NCBI GenBank assembly: GCA_025766275.1
Contig: JAFKAC010000009.1
Span: 1,550,001-1,614,000 of the forward strand
Length of the DNA stretch: 64,000 bases
Origin: Lactarius indigo
Taxonomy: Eukaryota; Basidiomycota; Agaricomycetes; Russulales; Russulaceae
Direction of reading: 5' to 3'
Shown: piece after piece, positions 17,924-29,941 of the stretch
How positions within the stretch are numbered: position 1 is the stretch's first letter
How the letters are laid out: each line of letters begins with the position of its first letter
Translations under genes and position numbers: made by a program
The notes under the pieces: generated by a model
Told to the model about the DNA's origin: nothing
The model's database searches: none
The model's input: only the letters and a program-made list of their open reading frames with translations

Positions 17924-20498
17924 CTAGATCGTGCTCTTATTGTGATGGGAGTAAGAATGTTTGTAACTGTAGTCCCGAATCAGCCATCTCAAGCGATTGC
18001 CACGGTGGCTGGTACCCACATATTCGTCATAAACGTGTAATACTTCTCGCAATTGCCTCCTAGATATTTCGGCCTTGAACAAGATCTCGTCGTCCGTGCA
18101 CTGGCCGTCAAAGTATTGGTTGATCCTACACGCGAGTTTGTCAGCCCGAAACCGTCGATATGACGGTAGCGAGTCACATACTGGTCAAATCGCTTCGCGA
18201 CATGTTCGTCTTTTCCTTCTGACATGGCTTGCAACCACCGGCGCTGTACAGACGTTGCACGGCCAGGATCCGCCAGGATCGATGTGTCCGTGTCCTCGCA
18301 ATGCTCCTCCATTTCGTCGTCGTCGTCCATGCGACGCTCGGCTTCTGCTTCCTCAGGTATGGCCTCTGCTTCCTCCTCTATCTCCTCGTCGAGTTGGATG
18401 CCCTCCTCTAGTATAGGCGGTTCCATGACCTCGCCAATGTTAGCGCCGTTATGCTGCGAGCCTGGACCGCGACGTGTGAACCACGTTGGTGCATCAAACA
18501 ACCCAAAGTCCCCGTCACTCCCCCCGCTGTCTGCGCGTGCCTTGTGCCCACGATCCCGGAACGCATCCTCCTCCTCCGTCTGCCACCCGTTTTCCCTTCG
18601 TTCCTCCCACCGACGTCGTACCCTAGCCTTCAGCACTGCAGGTACGACGATGCGCACACGCAGGTGTAGGGTGACGAGTAGGTCCCGCTGCAACATCCAC
18701 CGGATGACGTCGTAGAACATTGGAATCCGGTCTTTTGACTTGACCACTGTCCCATAAAAGTGATTCGACGACGCTCCGGAAATCGTAGCCAGGAGCTGCG
18801 GTAGTGAAGGGATAGAAGGGTCGGAGAAAGCTGTTCGAAACTCTCTCGCAAGGCCTTTGAGGCTGAACAGGTTCTAAGGAGACATATTACGAACAAACGG
18901 GGTCGGGACGCACGGTGCTTCCATCCTGTAGGGTAATGCAAAGACTGTTTTGAGACCTCGATGGACCATATCGACAACTTTTCCGCGGCGGTGATGCACC
19001 AGCCATCGCACTATTGGGTACACTTGCGTCTCTAGATCCCAATCCAAAAGGCTCGCCACGTCCATGAGCCTAAGCCCCAAAAGTTATTTCAGTTTATCGT
19101 ATTACGAGAGGTGGCAGAAAAGGTCGACATACGACAAAGTGATATCGACAGTCTCGAGGAACTTGATCAATTGTTCTGCAAGCAACTTGTCCTCTTCTCG
19201 TACATTCGTCCCGCGAATAGCCGCGTACACGTCCGTCCACTCGTGACCAGGGCTGTCGGGACCACTCAGCAACAGCAAGCTCTTCCACGGTTCGAGGGCT
19301 GGCAAACGCCATGCGATGCTAAACTCAGGGCCCCATGTGTTGACGCCATCACTCGCCTCGTCCTCGTCACGCTCTGCGAATTCGTCATCGTCTGTACTGT
19401 GAAGAAGCGCGTCCAGATATGGCGGGAGCTGAAGCTCTAAGGGAAGGTTATGGATCGTAAGATGAGCGAGCGAGCGCGACTTTATGGATTCATAAAGAGT
19501 CTTCATGGCCGGTGCGACGGAGGAGACTAACAGCGCCTCATTCATGTATTCTTCGTATGACCTAGCTGAGGGTGGGTGAGCCACGGGGCTAGGAACGACA
19601 CTCTAAAGCACGCACCCTTTGACGCAAACTCGTCTTTGAGCGCACATAGGACGTCACAGTCCTTCTCAACAAAGTTCGACAAGACCTGTTCCTGGAACAA
19701 CACTGCCGTAAGCGTGAATGCGACCTGCTGGTAGATGACGTCGAAGTATCTGCCGATGTTTCCCGAGGCCGAGGACGACGGGTCGGGCACTTCGTGCACG
19801 AACGCGACATGGAACGTCTGCAACCACGACGATGGCGGCGGCGGCGAGCTACTCTCCTGCGCCGAGTCGAACTCGGTGGACGAGGAGACGTCATCGCCTG
19901 ACACGCGGCGCTTGCGCGCGCCGCGGCCGCGCACGTCCTTCTCCTGCTTGAAACGCCAGATGCCGTCCGCGTCGCCGCACACGGGATGGCCCACGAAGAA
20001 GAGATCGTCTACAGCGAGCGCGAACTTCTGGTGGCACAGGGCGCGCTTGGGGAGGAGCAGCCCGGCAAGGAACTCGGCGGCGTATCCAAAGAGCGCGCCG
20101 TACTCGTCGTGGAGGGGCGCGTCGGCGGGTGCATCGTCGAGGTCGTACAACGCGCCGTCGTACAGTGCGCCGCTGTCCTTGGTGGGGGATGCGCGCCCCG
20201 AGGGCGTGGAGTGCGATGTCGAGCGCGAGAAGGAGTGGGAGCGATCTCGCGCGGCGTGGGGGCGTTGCCAGATGTACTCCCACTCGTCGTGCGCATGGCG
20301 CGGTGGGTCGAGTGCGCATGCCTCCTGGAAGGTAGCTGACCGCCACGGGTCGTCATACTGGTCGGGGTCGTAGCTGGCGCTCGGGCGAGGTCGGGCAAGG
20401 CGCGGAGAAGATTGGGGTGAGGGTGGCCAACGACATATTAGGCTGCTTCCGTTGGCGGAAGAGGTGACCAGGACAATAGCGAGAAGCGTCTCTGCCAT
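17924..20498 (-). CDS. NPR3: NPR3, GATOR1/SEACIT complex subunit
   Basis: The start at 20498 gives MAETLLAIVLVTSSANGSSL, the longin-type N-terminus of Npr3/Nprl3, followed by LICRWPPSPQSSPRL. Next come FGYAAEFLAGLLLPKRALCH and FFVGHPVCGDADGIWRFKQE (about 20050). Later exons carry FHVAFVHEV, YEEYMNEALLVSSVAPAM, EPWKSLLLLSGPDS, MDVASLLDWDLETQVYP and VRWLVHHRRGKVVDMVHRGL. The C-terminal part has RIPMFYDVIRWMLQRDLLV and a long acidic insert (18300-18430). An intron using donor GTATGT near 18180 joins DQ to INQYFDGQCTDDEILF; the stop is at 17924-17926. GATOR1 (Npr2-Npr3-Iml1) is the GAP that turns TORC1 off when amino acids or nitrogen are scarce, at the vacuole. The low-complexity stretches are larger than in yeast. 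The last exon frame is the least certain part. Confidence 0.93.
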
Positions 20499-21319
20499 CA
20501 GTGGAGAACAAGAGAACGGACCAAGTGACAACTTTGGTCATCGCACTATCGTAACGATCACCCCACCTTCCATGATCAACCACCTGAGAGTGTCTTTTTT
20601 GATGCTGCGGGAATTATGGCATTTCCAAAATTCGGGCTCGGTTGTCGGATTGTACGACTCCGAGTCGTATCTCATGTTTGTCACTGACTGGGTTCTGTAG
20701 GTCTCTGTTGACAACTCGACGATGACACGAAACGTCCACGCAAACTAAATTTTTTGATGTGTCTACGTCCGATTAGCCTTAGTCCGAGCTAGGTTCAAGC
20801 TCAGTTCCAGGGGTTTACGCCGTCAAAGTCTTGCGGTAGCACCAGGCCGCGTGCAGTGTAAATCTGACAGATGCGCAACCGGCCTGTTCCATCAGAAGAT
20901 TGGGTGACCAAACGCTCACTCGTGTGCACAGGCAGTCCGCAGCATTCATATCTCTCGGAGAGCGCAACTTACGTGTGAGTGTCATGGTAAAGTTAATAAT
21001 CTAATCAGATTACGTCCACTCAATCTTATCAGATATGTATTGCACTTGGATTGTCCAATCGGAAAGCGCCTTTGCATCGATTGTTCGCTTGGGATTTGAT
21101 GGACCTATACTCTTCCAGGGACCTCAATCCCTATGTGTACCACCATTTTGTCAGATAGCCCCTCCTTTTTCTCTATGCACTTCCCACATCCCAGGATTTT
21201 CGCTTCGGACTGGACCTGACCCCTGTGCTACGCGTACATCTCTCTCTTAACCTCGACTGGTTTTGGCTGAGCTTCGTCACCACCCCCCGACTCTTTTCAC
21301 ACCCTTTGAAGTCTCAAGG
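20499..21319. promoter_or_regulatory. Divergent intergenic region, NPR3 / siderophore synthetase
   Basis: This is an 821-bp shared upstream region. The half next to the siderophore synthetase is pyrimidine-rich (21140-21310), typical of basidiomycete start regions. It holds the iron-type GATA site listed separately, a one-mismatch relative of it at 21003-21011, and an HGATAR match (AGATAG) near 21154. Confidence 0.6.
21026..21034 (-). promoter_or_regulatory. Iron-responsive GATA factor site (ATCTGATAA)
   Basis: The minus strand reads ATCTGATAA, a perfect match to the extended motif ATCWGATAA bound by the fungal iron repressors Urbs1/SreA/Sre1. It lies 286 bp upstream of the siderophore-synthetase ATG. 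The match is seen directly; binding and iron control are inferred. Confidence 0.6.
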
Positions 21320-23609
21320 ATGGGCAATCTGAAGAGCACCCCCTTAAGGAATCCGCCACCTTCACCCACCGATTCTGTTCTTACTTGGAGTCTGGCTTCA
21401 CGCCTTCAACCATCCGAAAGAGCCGCTTTTGCTGTCACCTCTCGTCTCCTGGCGAGTATCGTGACAGAATCGCTCCTCCGCTCTTATTATGTTCCAATAC
21501 AGTCAGAAGAAGCGCGGGGAATTTGTGTTATTCTATCTACCAATGTCATGAGTGGACATCCTGTTCTGGCCAGCTCACTTCACCCTGCGGATGTATTTGC
21601 AATCATCCCATTGCACCAAGAACCCATCTTCTCTGAAGCAACCTACACCAGACACGGACGGCCAATCTGGCTACTAGACCCTCTTGATATGGTACCTTCT
21701 CTATTTGAGCTCTCGACCCTGGGTCCTGGATTCGACGGCGTTGTATGTTTGCGCCTCATAATCTCTCATCCTTACGTTCTTTCCTCATCCGCTTCTTAGC
21801 CATCTCTGCAAAAGCCAATTTTATCTTCCCTAGTTTCTCCTCCATGGCACCTAGGGGAGCGCACCTTTCTGTCTCAAAACCGAGATCCGTTGCACTGGTG
21901 GAGAAAATTTTCGACGAATGTCATGTCGCGTGGTGATATTAACGCCAATCTAGCGGAGGAACTCTCCAGTTCTTACCTATGGCAAAGTGCGGTATTTAGT
22001 TGACGCCTCTCTCGATCCTTTCCACTTATACCGTGCTCATACAGGGGCTGTGTATGAAAACCCTCCGATCTGCCCGACCGTATCCTGCTCGGCCGTCGAG
22101 TGGGAACAATCCATCGTCGAGGGACATCCAACGCATCCTGTACGACTTGCCTTTCCGTGGTTTCCGCTTTCTGATCCTAACGTTGACCAACCAGATGCAT
22201 CGTGCTCGTCATACAGTTCCGCCTCTCCTGCCGCACGACCCACAAAGTCGAGACTGGAATTTTCCGCGTATTCGCTTCGCTGTCGTATCCTATGCGAGGC
22301 TGGATATTCTAGGACCTTTTGAACAGGAGGCTCGTGTCGTCGTGGAGTTGGCATCACGGGCCTCTGGTCGGCCACTTCCGCAGAGAGACGGATACGTCAT
22401 AGTTCCCATATACGATTTGCAGGTTGAAAATCTTCGTTCCAAGTTTCCGGACGTCGAAATTTTGGACGACGATTTTAGTATCCCGGCTTTTGGCCAGGCA
22501 AGCATTCGGTGTGTCCGACAATTCTAGTCCTGTCAAGTTCAATATTTACGACAGTTGTAGGACCGTTGTCTTTTCTGAGATTCCCAACATTGCCTTGAAG
22601 CTCTCAGTTGGCATCTCTGTGTCTTCTGCCCTCCGGACCATTTCCCATTTCACGGCCAATTTTGGACCGCGCTTTTCCAAAGAGGTCGTCCCCAAGCTTG
22701 CCATTGACTCCCGCATCTTGGTCATCGAACAAGAGATCGCCAGTGCCGTCTGCGCCAGAGATGCCAATGGGGTTAGCCTTGACCCAGATGTTGCGAAGCA
22801 TTTCACAGTCGTGATCAGGAAACAATACCCTCCAGTCGAGAACGAGGCAGTAATCATATGCGCTGCGCTGCTGGAAACAGGTCACTCGGGTTTACCGGCT
22901 GGGGTCCCCGTCGTACAGCATATCATGCGTTTAGACGCGCCGGAGAAGCGGTTGAGGTTCTTTGACGAGTGAGATAATTTCTGATACTTTTGTTGGAGAT
23001 TTTCCTCACTAAGCATTCTCGCGGCAGGTACACACGCCTCCTTATCGCGGCGGTCGTCCCTTCCCTGCTCCACAACGGCGTCGCTTTTGAGGCCCATCCG
23101 CAAAACACGCTACTGCGCCTCTCTAGTACCTCCCTTACGCCACTGGGCTTCGTCCTGCGCGATCTGGGCGGGCTGCGAGTCCATCCCCCGACCCTGAAAA
23201 CCTCCACCGGCTGCCAATTCGCGTTCCTTCCGGGGCACTGCGTCGTGACCTCGACCCGCGAGGAGGCGGCGCAAAAACTGTACCACACCCTCGTCCACAA
23301 CCACCTCCAGCGCCTGGCGCGGGTCCTGCGGCTCCATGTCGACGGCAGCGCGTGGTCAGTGGTGCGTGCACACCTTTCCCAGGTGATCCCTCGTGGGTCG
23401 TGGCTCTGGTCGGCGTGGATGGATGCCGCCGTGAAGAGCCTCCCGGGAAAATGTTTGGTGAGAATGAAGTTGGAAGGCGTGTATCGCGAGGTCGGTTGAC
23501 AAATCCCCCGAATTTGACGCCTTGTTTCACACACTGATGCGAATGATACCCCCAGTCTGTCTCTGAACCCTTCCCGAACTTGATTCATTTCCGACCAGGC
23601 GAAAGATAG
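21320..23609 (+). CDS. NRPS-independent siderophore synthetase, IucA/IucC family
   Basis: The start is MGNLKSTPLRN at 21320. Introns follow FDGV (21742), YLWQ (about 21979), GHPTHP (22140), SIR (22508), FDE (22970) and GVYRE (about 23490), all with good splice sites. The spliced product has the family landmarks: EWEQSIVEGHPTHP joined to MHRARHTVPPL (GHPxHPxxKxR-type ATP-binding motif), QASIR, ALKLSVGISVSSALRTI, GVAFEAHPQNTLLRL (active-site HxQN), GFVLRDLGGLRV and CLVRMKLEGVYRE, ending NLIHFRPGER. These enzymes adenylate citrate or a related carboxylate and condense it with amines or alcohols, making siderophores such as aerobactin or rhizoferrin. The protein looks intact and of normal length. 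Substrate type cannot be told by eye. No NRPS, hydroxylase or siderophore exporter lies next to it. Horizontal acquisition is possible, but the introns are native in style. Confidence 0.93.
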
Positions 23610-24211
23610 TAAAAGCTGCACGGCGGAGATCCCAGGATCTGGGTTCAATACAATTTGAGGAGAGTTACAGTTACGTTAACCTTTAGAGTTACATAGTTTT
23701 GCGCCATGCCATACTTTTCATTCGCTCGTGAGTAAAAGAAAATGAATAAACTTGGCTTCGGTCTCGCCTCACCTTGATGATGGCACTACACTTTCTATTT
23801 GTCATTGTGCATTACGTGTCGAACATTCATCGAAGCAATCGAAGCTCGGAGAGCTCCCTCTAACTTAATCATGAAACCGGCCCCCACTCGAGGTCAAGAC
23901 CACGGCGAGCCAACGAAGTAGGCTTGATATTCCGTAGCAATAGCGTAACCTCTCTTTACTAAAGTGAAGTCTACGTATAACGATCTGTACTCAGATCTTA
24001 GGCTATGTGTTCTACGTGCGAAGTAGCAAAAAAAAGAGCCCACAACGAAGAAACCAACAATACGAAGAGCGGGAAAGTGAGTCCGTGTGTGCCAAGTTAC
24101 AGCACAAGGGATAGTTGATCCAACCTACTGTATATCGGCCGTCCCCTCTAGTTATCCAGGGAGAGCGAGTATTAACCCTTCAACTCTGCGGACCTTGCAA
24201 GACACTACCGA
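23610..24211. other. Intergenic, convergent gene ends
   Basis: This 600-bp spacer lies between the siderophore synthetase and the C2-domain gene, which converge on it. It is AT-richer than the flanking exons and no feature stands out. Confidence 0.5.
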
Positions 24212-26349
24212 CTACCACGCGCCAGGCATAGCAGAACGGTGTCCCCCGATCGACTCTGCGCGTCGAGGTGGCGGTAGTGGTCTGTCCTCGCCGGCTCCTC
24301 CTCCGCCACCACCGCCGTCCAGATTAAGCTCCCGATCAAGCGAGCGCGCCAGCTCGGCATCGCGCTCCTCCTGCTCGCGGCGCGTACGTGCGCTATCTAC
24401 CTCTTCCCGGCGCTGCAGCTCGCGCGCTACGCGCTCGTTCTCGTCTTGCCGCGTCGTCGCGGCTGGGGCAGGGGCTGGGGCAGGAGGCTTCGGCTGCGCG
24501 CTCGGGGTGCGGCTGGAGCCGGGGGGGAGCGGCAGCGGAGTCTGGTAGCGCTTGAGGAGGTACGGGTCGGGTAGCTCAGGCTCGTCGACGTGAGGGGCGG
24601 AGAACGGTGTTTGGGGCGGAGGTGATGTAGCCGCGCTCCCAAAGTAATCGATGGTGGACTGAGGCACGGGGAAGGACGGTGCGGGGAAAGATGGCACGGT
24701 CGGTGGTTCGTATGAGTGGCCATAAGAGGGTATCGGAGGTGGCGAGGTCGGCAGCGGGAACAGAGAATTTGATGGCGAAAAGTATGACTGTGGGAGAGGG
24801 GGAGAGGAGGGAGGGGTAAAGTGTGACTGACCAGGAGGCGCTAAGACAGGGCCTAGGGGTGAAAGGTATGGCTGAGTATGTGGGGCTGGGCTCCCAGGAT
24901 ATGGCGAAGTAAAGGGGATGGGCGATGCGGTGTAGAGATGAGGACCTGGGGCAGGGCTCGAGGTTGTAACAGGTGGTCGGGAAGGAGGACCCGAAGTCAC
25001 GGGATACAATTGGGAAGGTGGAGAAGGTGGCGCGGCGCTTATGTTTGTGGCTTGAGAGTGGGCGGGCGGAACTGGGCTCGAAGTTGCGGCGTGTGGTTGG
25101 GTAGGAGGGACTGGACCAGGACCAGGGGCAGGAGTAGCTAGGTAAGAGAAAGTAGATGGTGCGGGGCTCTGGGTCGCAGCATATGATTGGACAGGCGGAG
25201 TGGAAGCAGGAGGCGTAGCATAGGTTTGAGCAGCGGAATGATTGTTCGGTGGGTAAGGCGAGACGTAGGGAGCTGGTTGGCTCGCCGGACGCTGATGCTG
25301 TTGTGGCGATGGTTGCAGTGAAAGATTATGGTGAGCACGAGCAGCCTCAGGCTGTGTTTGAGGAGAAGGCTGCGTAGTTACGTGCCCACTTGGCCCATAC
25401 TCGCCATATCCCGGTGACCCCTGGCCCGAATATGACGAAACCCGGCGCGCGTGTTGCGGCTGTGCTTCAAGTTGGGGGGAAGACGAGGAGATATGGCCCT
25501 GCGGTGCAAGTGATCCAGGAAGAAGCGATGAATTCTGGTGCGCGGGTTGGGAGGGGTATGTATTCGGGCTTGTGTTGCCTGTGCGAGAAGGCCCGCCCGG
25601 ACGGAGGGCCGAAGGCACGAACTCTTGCTTGGGCTCGGGTTCCGGCGGTAATTGCTTATGTTGAGCTGAGGGCCCTGGCCACCCGCCTGGAAGCGGAACT
25701 TGCTGGGCCTTAGGGGGCCCTTGTCTTCGAACATCTTGTGAGCTAGCTCGCGGTCCCTGCTGCCCTTGAGGGGTGAGGGCGGTGGGCGATGGCTGGGATG
25801 TCACGCGCTGAGGGCGCTGAGCGACGGGTTGCTGAGGTCGGCCAAGTCGCTCGGAGGGATTCTTGAATTTGGTCGGGCGTCGGGTCAGGGGTGCAGGGCC
25901 AGATGCGAAAAATGTCATTTCGAGATAAACTTCCCCGCGTTGAGTACCCTTCAGGCTCAGGGGCACCCAATCTATCCTTAGAGTGAGTGAACCTATGACG
26001 GCCAAAAATTGGAGAAAGGAGGCGTACCATCGAATTCGCCGGTCTTTAGAGTATTCGTGATGTCGATGGTGCCCTCTCCGAGAAGTTCATCGTCTTTCCT
26101 CTCCTCTGCAAACACAGAGATCGTGAGCGTTCTGTTATTCTTTGATGCGTCCTTTGAGATAGGGAAGCGAAGTTCAGCATCCCACACGGGGTGTTGTCCA
26201 CCCTTGGGATCTGGAGGCGTTTGCTTAGTTCCACCACTGAGGGAGAGCTTGGCATAAGGATCTTGTTTATAGAATGTATGGTTGTCGATAAGGTGTTGGG
26301 CTTTGAGAACGACTACGACGAGTGTGCCCAGGGTATTTTCGTTGGACAT
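24212..26349 (-). CDS. C2-domain, proline-rich protein (Inn1/Fic1-like)
   Basis: The start at 26349 gives MSNENTLGTLVVVVLKAQHL, an N-terminal C2 domain with DPYAKLSLSG, HPVWDAELRFPI, RTLTISVFAEER and DELLGEGTIDI. A short intron (about 26001-26026) joins GEFDG to SLTLRIDWVPLSLKG and RGEVYLEMTFFA, the last C2 strands. The remaining roughly 570 residues are strongly Pro/Ser/Gln-rich with many PxxP motifs (24650-25700). A charged C-terminal helix with repeated RR/EE (24340-24460, ERVARELQRREEVDSARTRR) ends in AMPGAW. The layout C2 plus PxxP tail matches yeast Inn1 and fission-yeast Fic1, which bind SH3 proteins (Cyk3, Hof1/Cdc15) at the cytokinetic ring. The helix at the end is extra relative to those. 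Function is inferred from architecture. Confidence 0.85.
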
Positions 26350-29300
26350 TGTCGGAAGATGACTGGAGGGAACGAAACTGGGATTTGATCAGTGATGGAG
26401 GCAGAGGGTTCCTAAATAAAACATCGACGTCTCCGAGAACGTACAACACGCAGGTCGATTGTTGACACCGCATTTTTCGGAATGGCAAGTTGTGCCGTTT
26501 ATTTCCCACCTAAGGCACGACTGGGCAGGAACATTCAAGGTCAGTCACTGTAAACGCCTGAGATGATTGGGCGGGATAGTCATACAAGATGTCCCTGAAT
26601 AGGTTTACAGTAGAGTGAACCTCAGAATGTATTATATCTCCTTCGATCCTAACCCACGTCACTGCCGACACACGCGAGTGACTCGCGAGTAAGCCCTAGA
26701 CTAGCCCCTTCATAGACTTATCAATTCAAGGCGCGGCTTTCTTTTCTTTAAAGCTGTGTGGAAGGACCTTCATCCGTACCGCCTCACGGGCTTGGCTGAA
26801 ATTCACTTGCATCGATTTGGGCTAATTGCCCCGATTGGATGCCGCACCGTGCGTCCTTGGACCCCGCTTGTTCCGACATTCGACCATTTGGGGTCTCTGT
26901 CCCACTTCAGGTTCAGGTGATTGTCCTGGTACCTTCTATAATAAGTACGGTGCTGTGCTGTCGAGTTCTTATATCAGGATCACATGACCGCGCCAGAAAC
27001 TCTGTAGCTTGCAGTGCCCCCTTCTCGTCGTAGTATCTAGTTGCCTTAGGAACTGATATTCACAGTGTACTCGTGTAACGACTGCCGTACATAGGTTCGG
27101 ATTACACCTAATAGCTGTAAAACGCTGGGGTGTATGTATCATGATGCTCAGTGCTGGTGGGCTTCTGTCTTGTGCACCCATGCGCTCAGATCTTTCAGAT
27201 CTGGAGTGATACCTATGCCATCACCAGATGCGATGAATCTCCTGGAAACCACCGCATCGTATTGGTGTCCCCGCTGTCATGTGCGGTGCAGCTGGGTTAG
27301 AACTCTGGTCCGAGTCGTCGTCCTGACCCATTTCTCTAGCAAAAGCCGCAAGTGTGGAGGTTTTCAGCAGAGTCGAATCGTTGTCGTCCCTGGCAGGTAC
27401 GTCTGCTCTACATTTGAGTGATGACAGTAAAACCTTCGTGTCGCAAAGTTGAGACATGGCAGTCATTCAAATTGGCGTTACGGCCGCGGTACAGGTCAGG
27501 GACATTCGTCTTAGCGGTGCATGTTGCATTGTATAATGGATTCTATTTCTGCTGCAAGAACCTGTCCATGGTGACCACATCAGCGCCAAATTTAGCAACG
27601 ATGACCATGCAATATTTAGATTCCAAGGATGGGTCTCTTTGTGAAGTGGGGTTGAGGCCGTGCCCTGACTGATCAGTTGGTGATGATGACGTCCAGCTCT
27701 GCACTGTGTTCGAGCCAGGGTCGCGCGATGTTAAGATGATCATGTCGCGACGCTCGATAGATCGCCACGCAGTGAGCATTCGCATCACGCTAGAATAAGG
27801 TCCGCGCCATATCAACATAGACCGTGCTCCGAGGCTTTGTCTAACAGAAACAAACCTTGATTTAGTGTTGTCCCAGGCCACGACTAGATCATAGTCTGGT
27901 CACGGAACCCATCTGAAGGGTCGTCTGGTCGCTGTTGGCCACATCTCCGCCGTAAGAACCATTACGGCGCCGTTCCAGATGGAGCTGCCTGGCTAACTCT
28001 CCCCGCATCTGTATTGGGTTATACTCCATCAGATTACGGAAACCACGGTATTGTTGTGGAGTAGGAATGTCTGATGCTCTGGAACCTTCCAAAGATCACC
28101 GTCCAACAGAAATGGTGTAATATCATGGAGACCCACGAAGAACGATCTGTCTTGTTCCGTGTCCATCCCAGCTTGGCTTGTATGCAGGGTTAATTGAAGG
28201 AAAGCACGTAAGTTCTATCAGGATCATTGAGTGGAGTGGGGTACTGCAGGGTCTGTGATAATGTAGTAATGAGGCGATTTGAGAAGCGTCGAGAAACCGA
28301 GTTCGTCGCTGGAAGTCGTCGTATCCTGGAACAGTCCCCTTATCGATCCAAACGGTCGTTGAGATTTCATTCAGTGCACGCCAACTTCAAACTGGGCCAA
28401 CGGAACATGTGACAGTCAACAAATCATCACATCGGTTTTCTAGAGAGAGTATGGGCGTGTATCGATAACACCATTTTGCATCGTTCGAATGTTGACCTCA
28501 GTAGGAGTACTGTATTGCACTTATGATAGGTATGGAACGTGTAAAAAAGAACCAGTTTTGCTCCACGAGTCACAGGATGACACCGTGCGAGCAAGGTATC
28601 TCTAGTGTTGTCGGGATATTTCATCGAGGGCATCCACCATCACAACGTCCCCTATGCATTTTCCAGTGAGTGCGAGCATCCCTCTCTCTCGCATCGACCA
28701 AGTCACCCTCGCTGGGTTCCCGCGGCCCATTGTTGTGTGATGAATGCGGCGGCGGCGGCGACTGTCGGACATCGGCTCAAGGCTGTACGTACGAGGAGGG
28801 TAGTAGTGGTCGCTGCCAGCCGGATGTCCTTGAAGATAAAATAAATCTAATACCATCATCGAGATACCCTCGGTGTTTCTCATTCTGCGAGCCGAACGTA
28901 AACCAAAAACGCATACAACAAAAAAAAAAAACAGGTATAACGTACGCTTCCCTTGAACCGCCGTCTTCCATTCCTCATAAACCCCGCGTTGGATGAGCCA
29001 CTCGGCGGCCCCACTGCGCCGAGCCTTGCCCGCTGCGTTGTGATTTGCTGACTGGTCCAGAGGAGAGAGCCACCATCGGAGGATCTCTCGCAGTTGATCA
29101 CCTGTTTTGGGGGCAGTTTCAGCCTTCGAGAGGAACGTTTGAGAGCGCCAGGGAAAAAGAAAAAGGGAAAGAACGAACGCGTCATCACCGGCTCGTTGAC
29201 GTTTTCTGTGACTACTGTTTGTGGAGTGGACACCTCTCCGATTCCTTTGGTGCTGTCAGTCGATGGCTTTCCATCTGACAAGGTAAAAGTGTTCAGCGGA

Positions 29301-29941
29301 GGTACCACGAGCCGGTTTTGATAATCGTACCACCCATGGCGAGCTCGGTGTTGTTGACCATCGAGAGTAATTCAAGGGAGTGGTCGAAACATACAAGGAT
29401 GTGTAGTGGATGGTCACAGGAAAGTGTGACAAACCAGATATGAACGATAAAAGCACACGCGTACGGCACCAAGACATCGCCCCCGCATCAACCGCTACGG
29501 TACACAGTACCCTCGACGTTTAATTATTAACCCCTGATCGAACACCCCCAAGATCGTGATCGGTCTATCGATAGCCAGGCAATGTCGCAAGCTTCGTCAA
29601 CTGATACTCGGAGATCAGATTCCACTTTCCAAAACAATGTGACGTCATAACAACTGGACGGCGGAGTTATACAGTCAATCCTATCCATACGGACATATAT
29701 CGTTGGCACGCCACGTCCATGACCCCAACGAATCACCTAGACATAAATGTGACGCCTCCAAAATGGGATTGTCATAGAAAGGGAAAAAAAAAAAACTGAT
29801 AATAACAAAAAAAAAAAAAAAAAGAGGGATAGAGTGGCAGTGGCAGTCATGTGAGATGATGCGGGATATCGTCGGCTCCGCTCCTAACATGCATGCAAAT
29901 AAGAGCGGATGAGAACGGAAAAACAAACAAAAAGTACACGA
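26350..29941. other. Gene-poor 3.6-kb region with possible decayed coding
   Basis: I find no gene I can name. The minus strand between 27540 and 28410 has coding-like pieces in shifting frames, for example FQDTTTSSDELGFSTLLKSP (about 28300), LHDITPFLLDGDLWKVPEHQ (about 28090) and YDLVVAWDNTKSRFVSVRQS (about 27850), but stops separate them and no family is evident. The 28880-29308 minus frame is also unrecognised. Poly-A runs occur at 28920-28932, 29786-29796 and 29808-29823. Confidence 0.4.

Noticed and set aside
19735..20373. Plus-strand 212-residue frame
   Set aside because: Antisense shadow of the GC-rich NPR3 exon 1, which has clear family motifs.
24087..24548. Plus-strand frame rich in Ser/Arg
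   Set aside because: Mostly the antisense of the charged C-terminus of the C2-domain protein.
29786..29823. Poly-A runs as a retroposon tail
   Set aside because: No reverse-transcriptase remnant or target duplication nearby; homopolymers alone are not enough.
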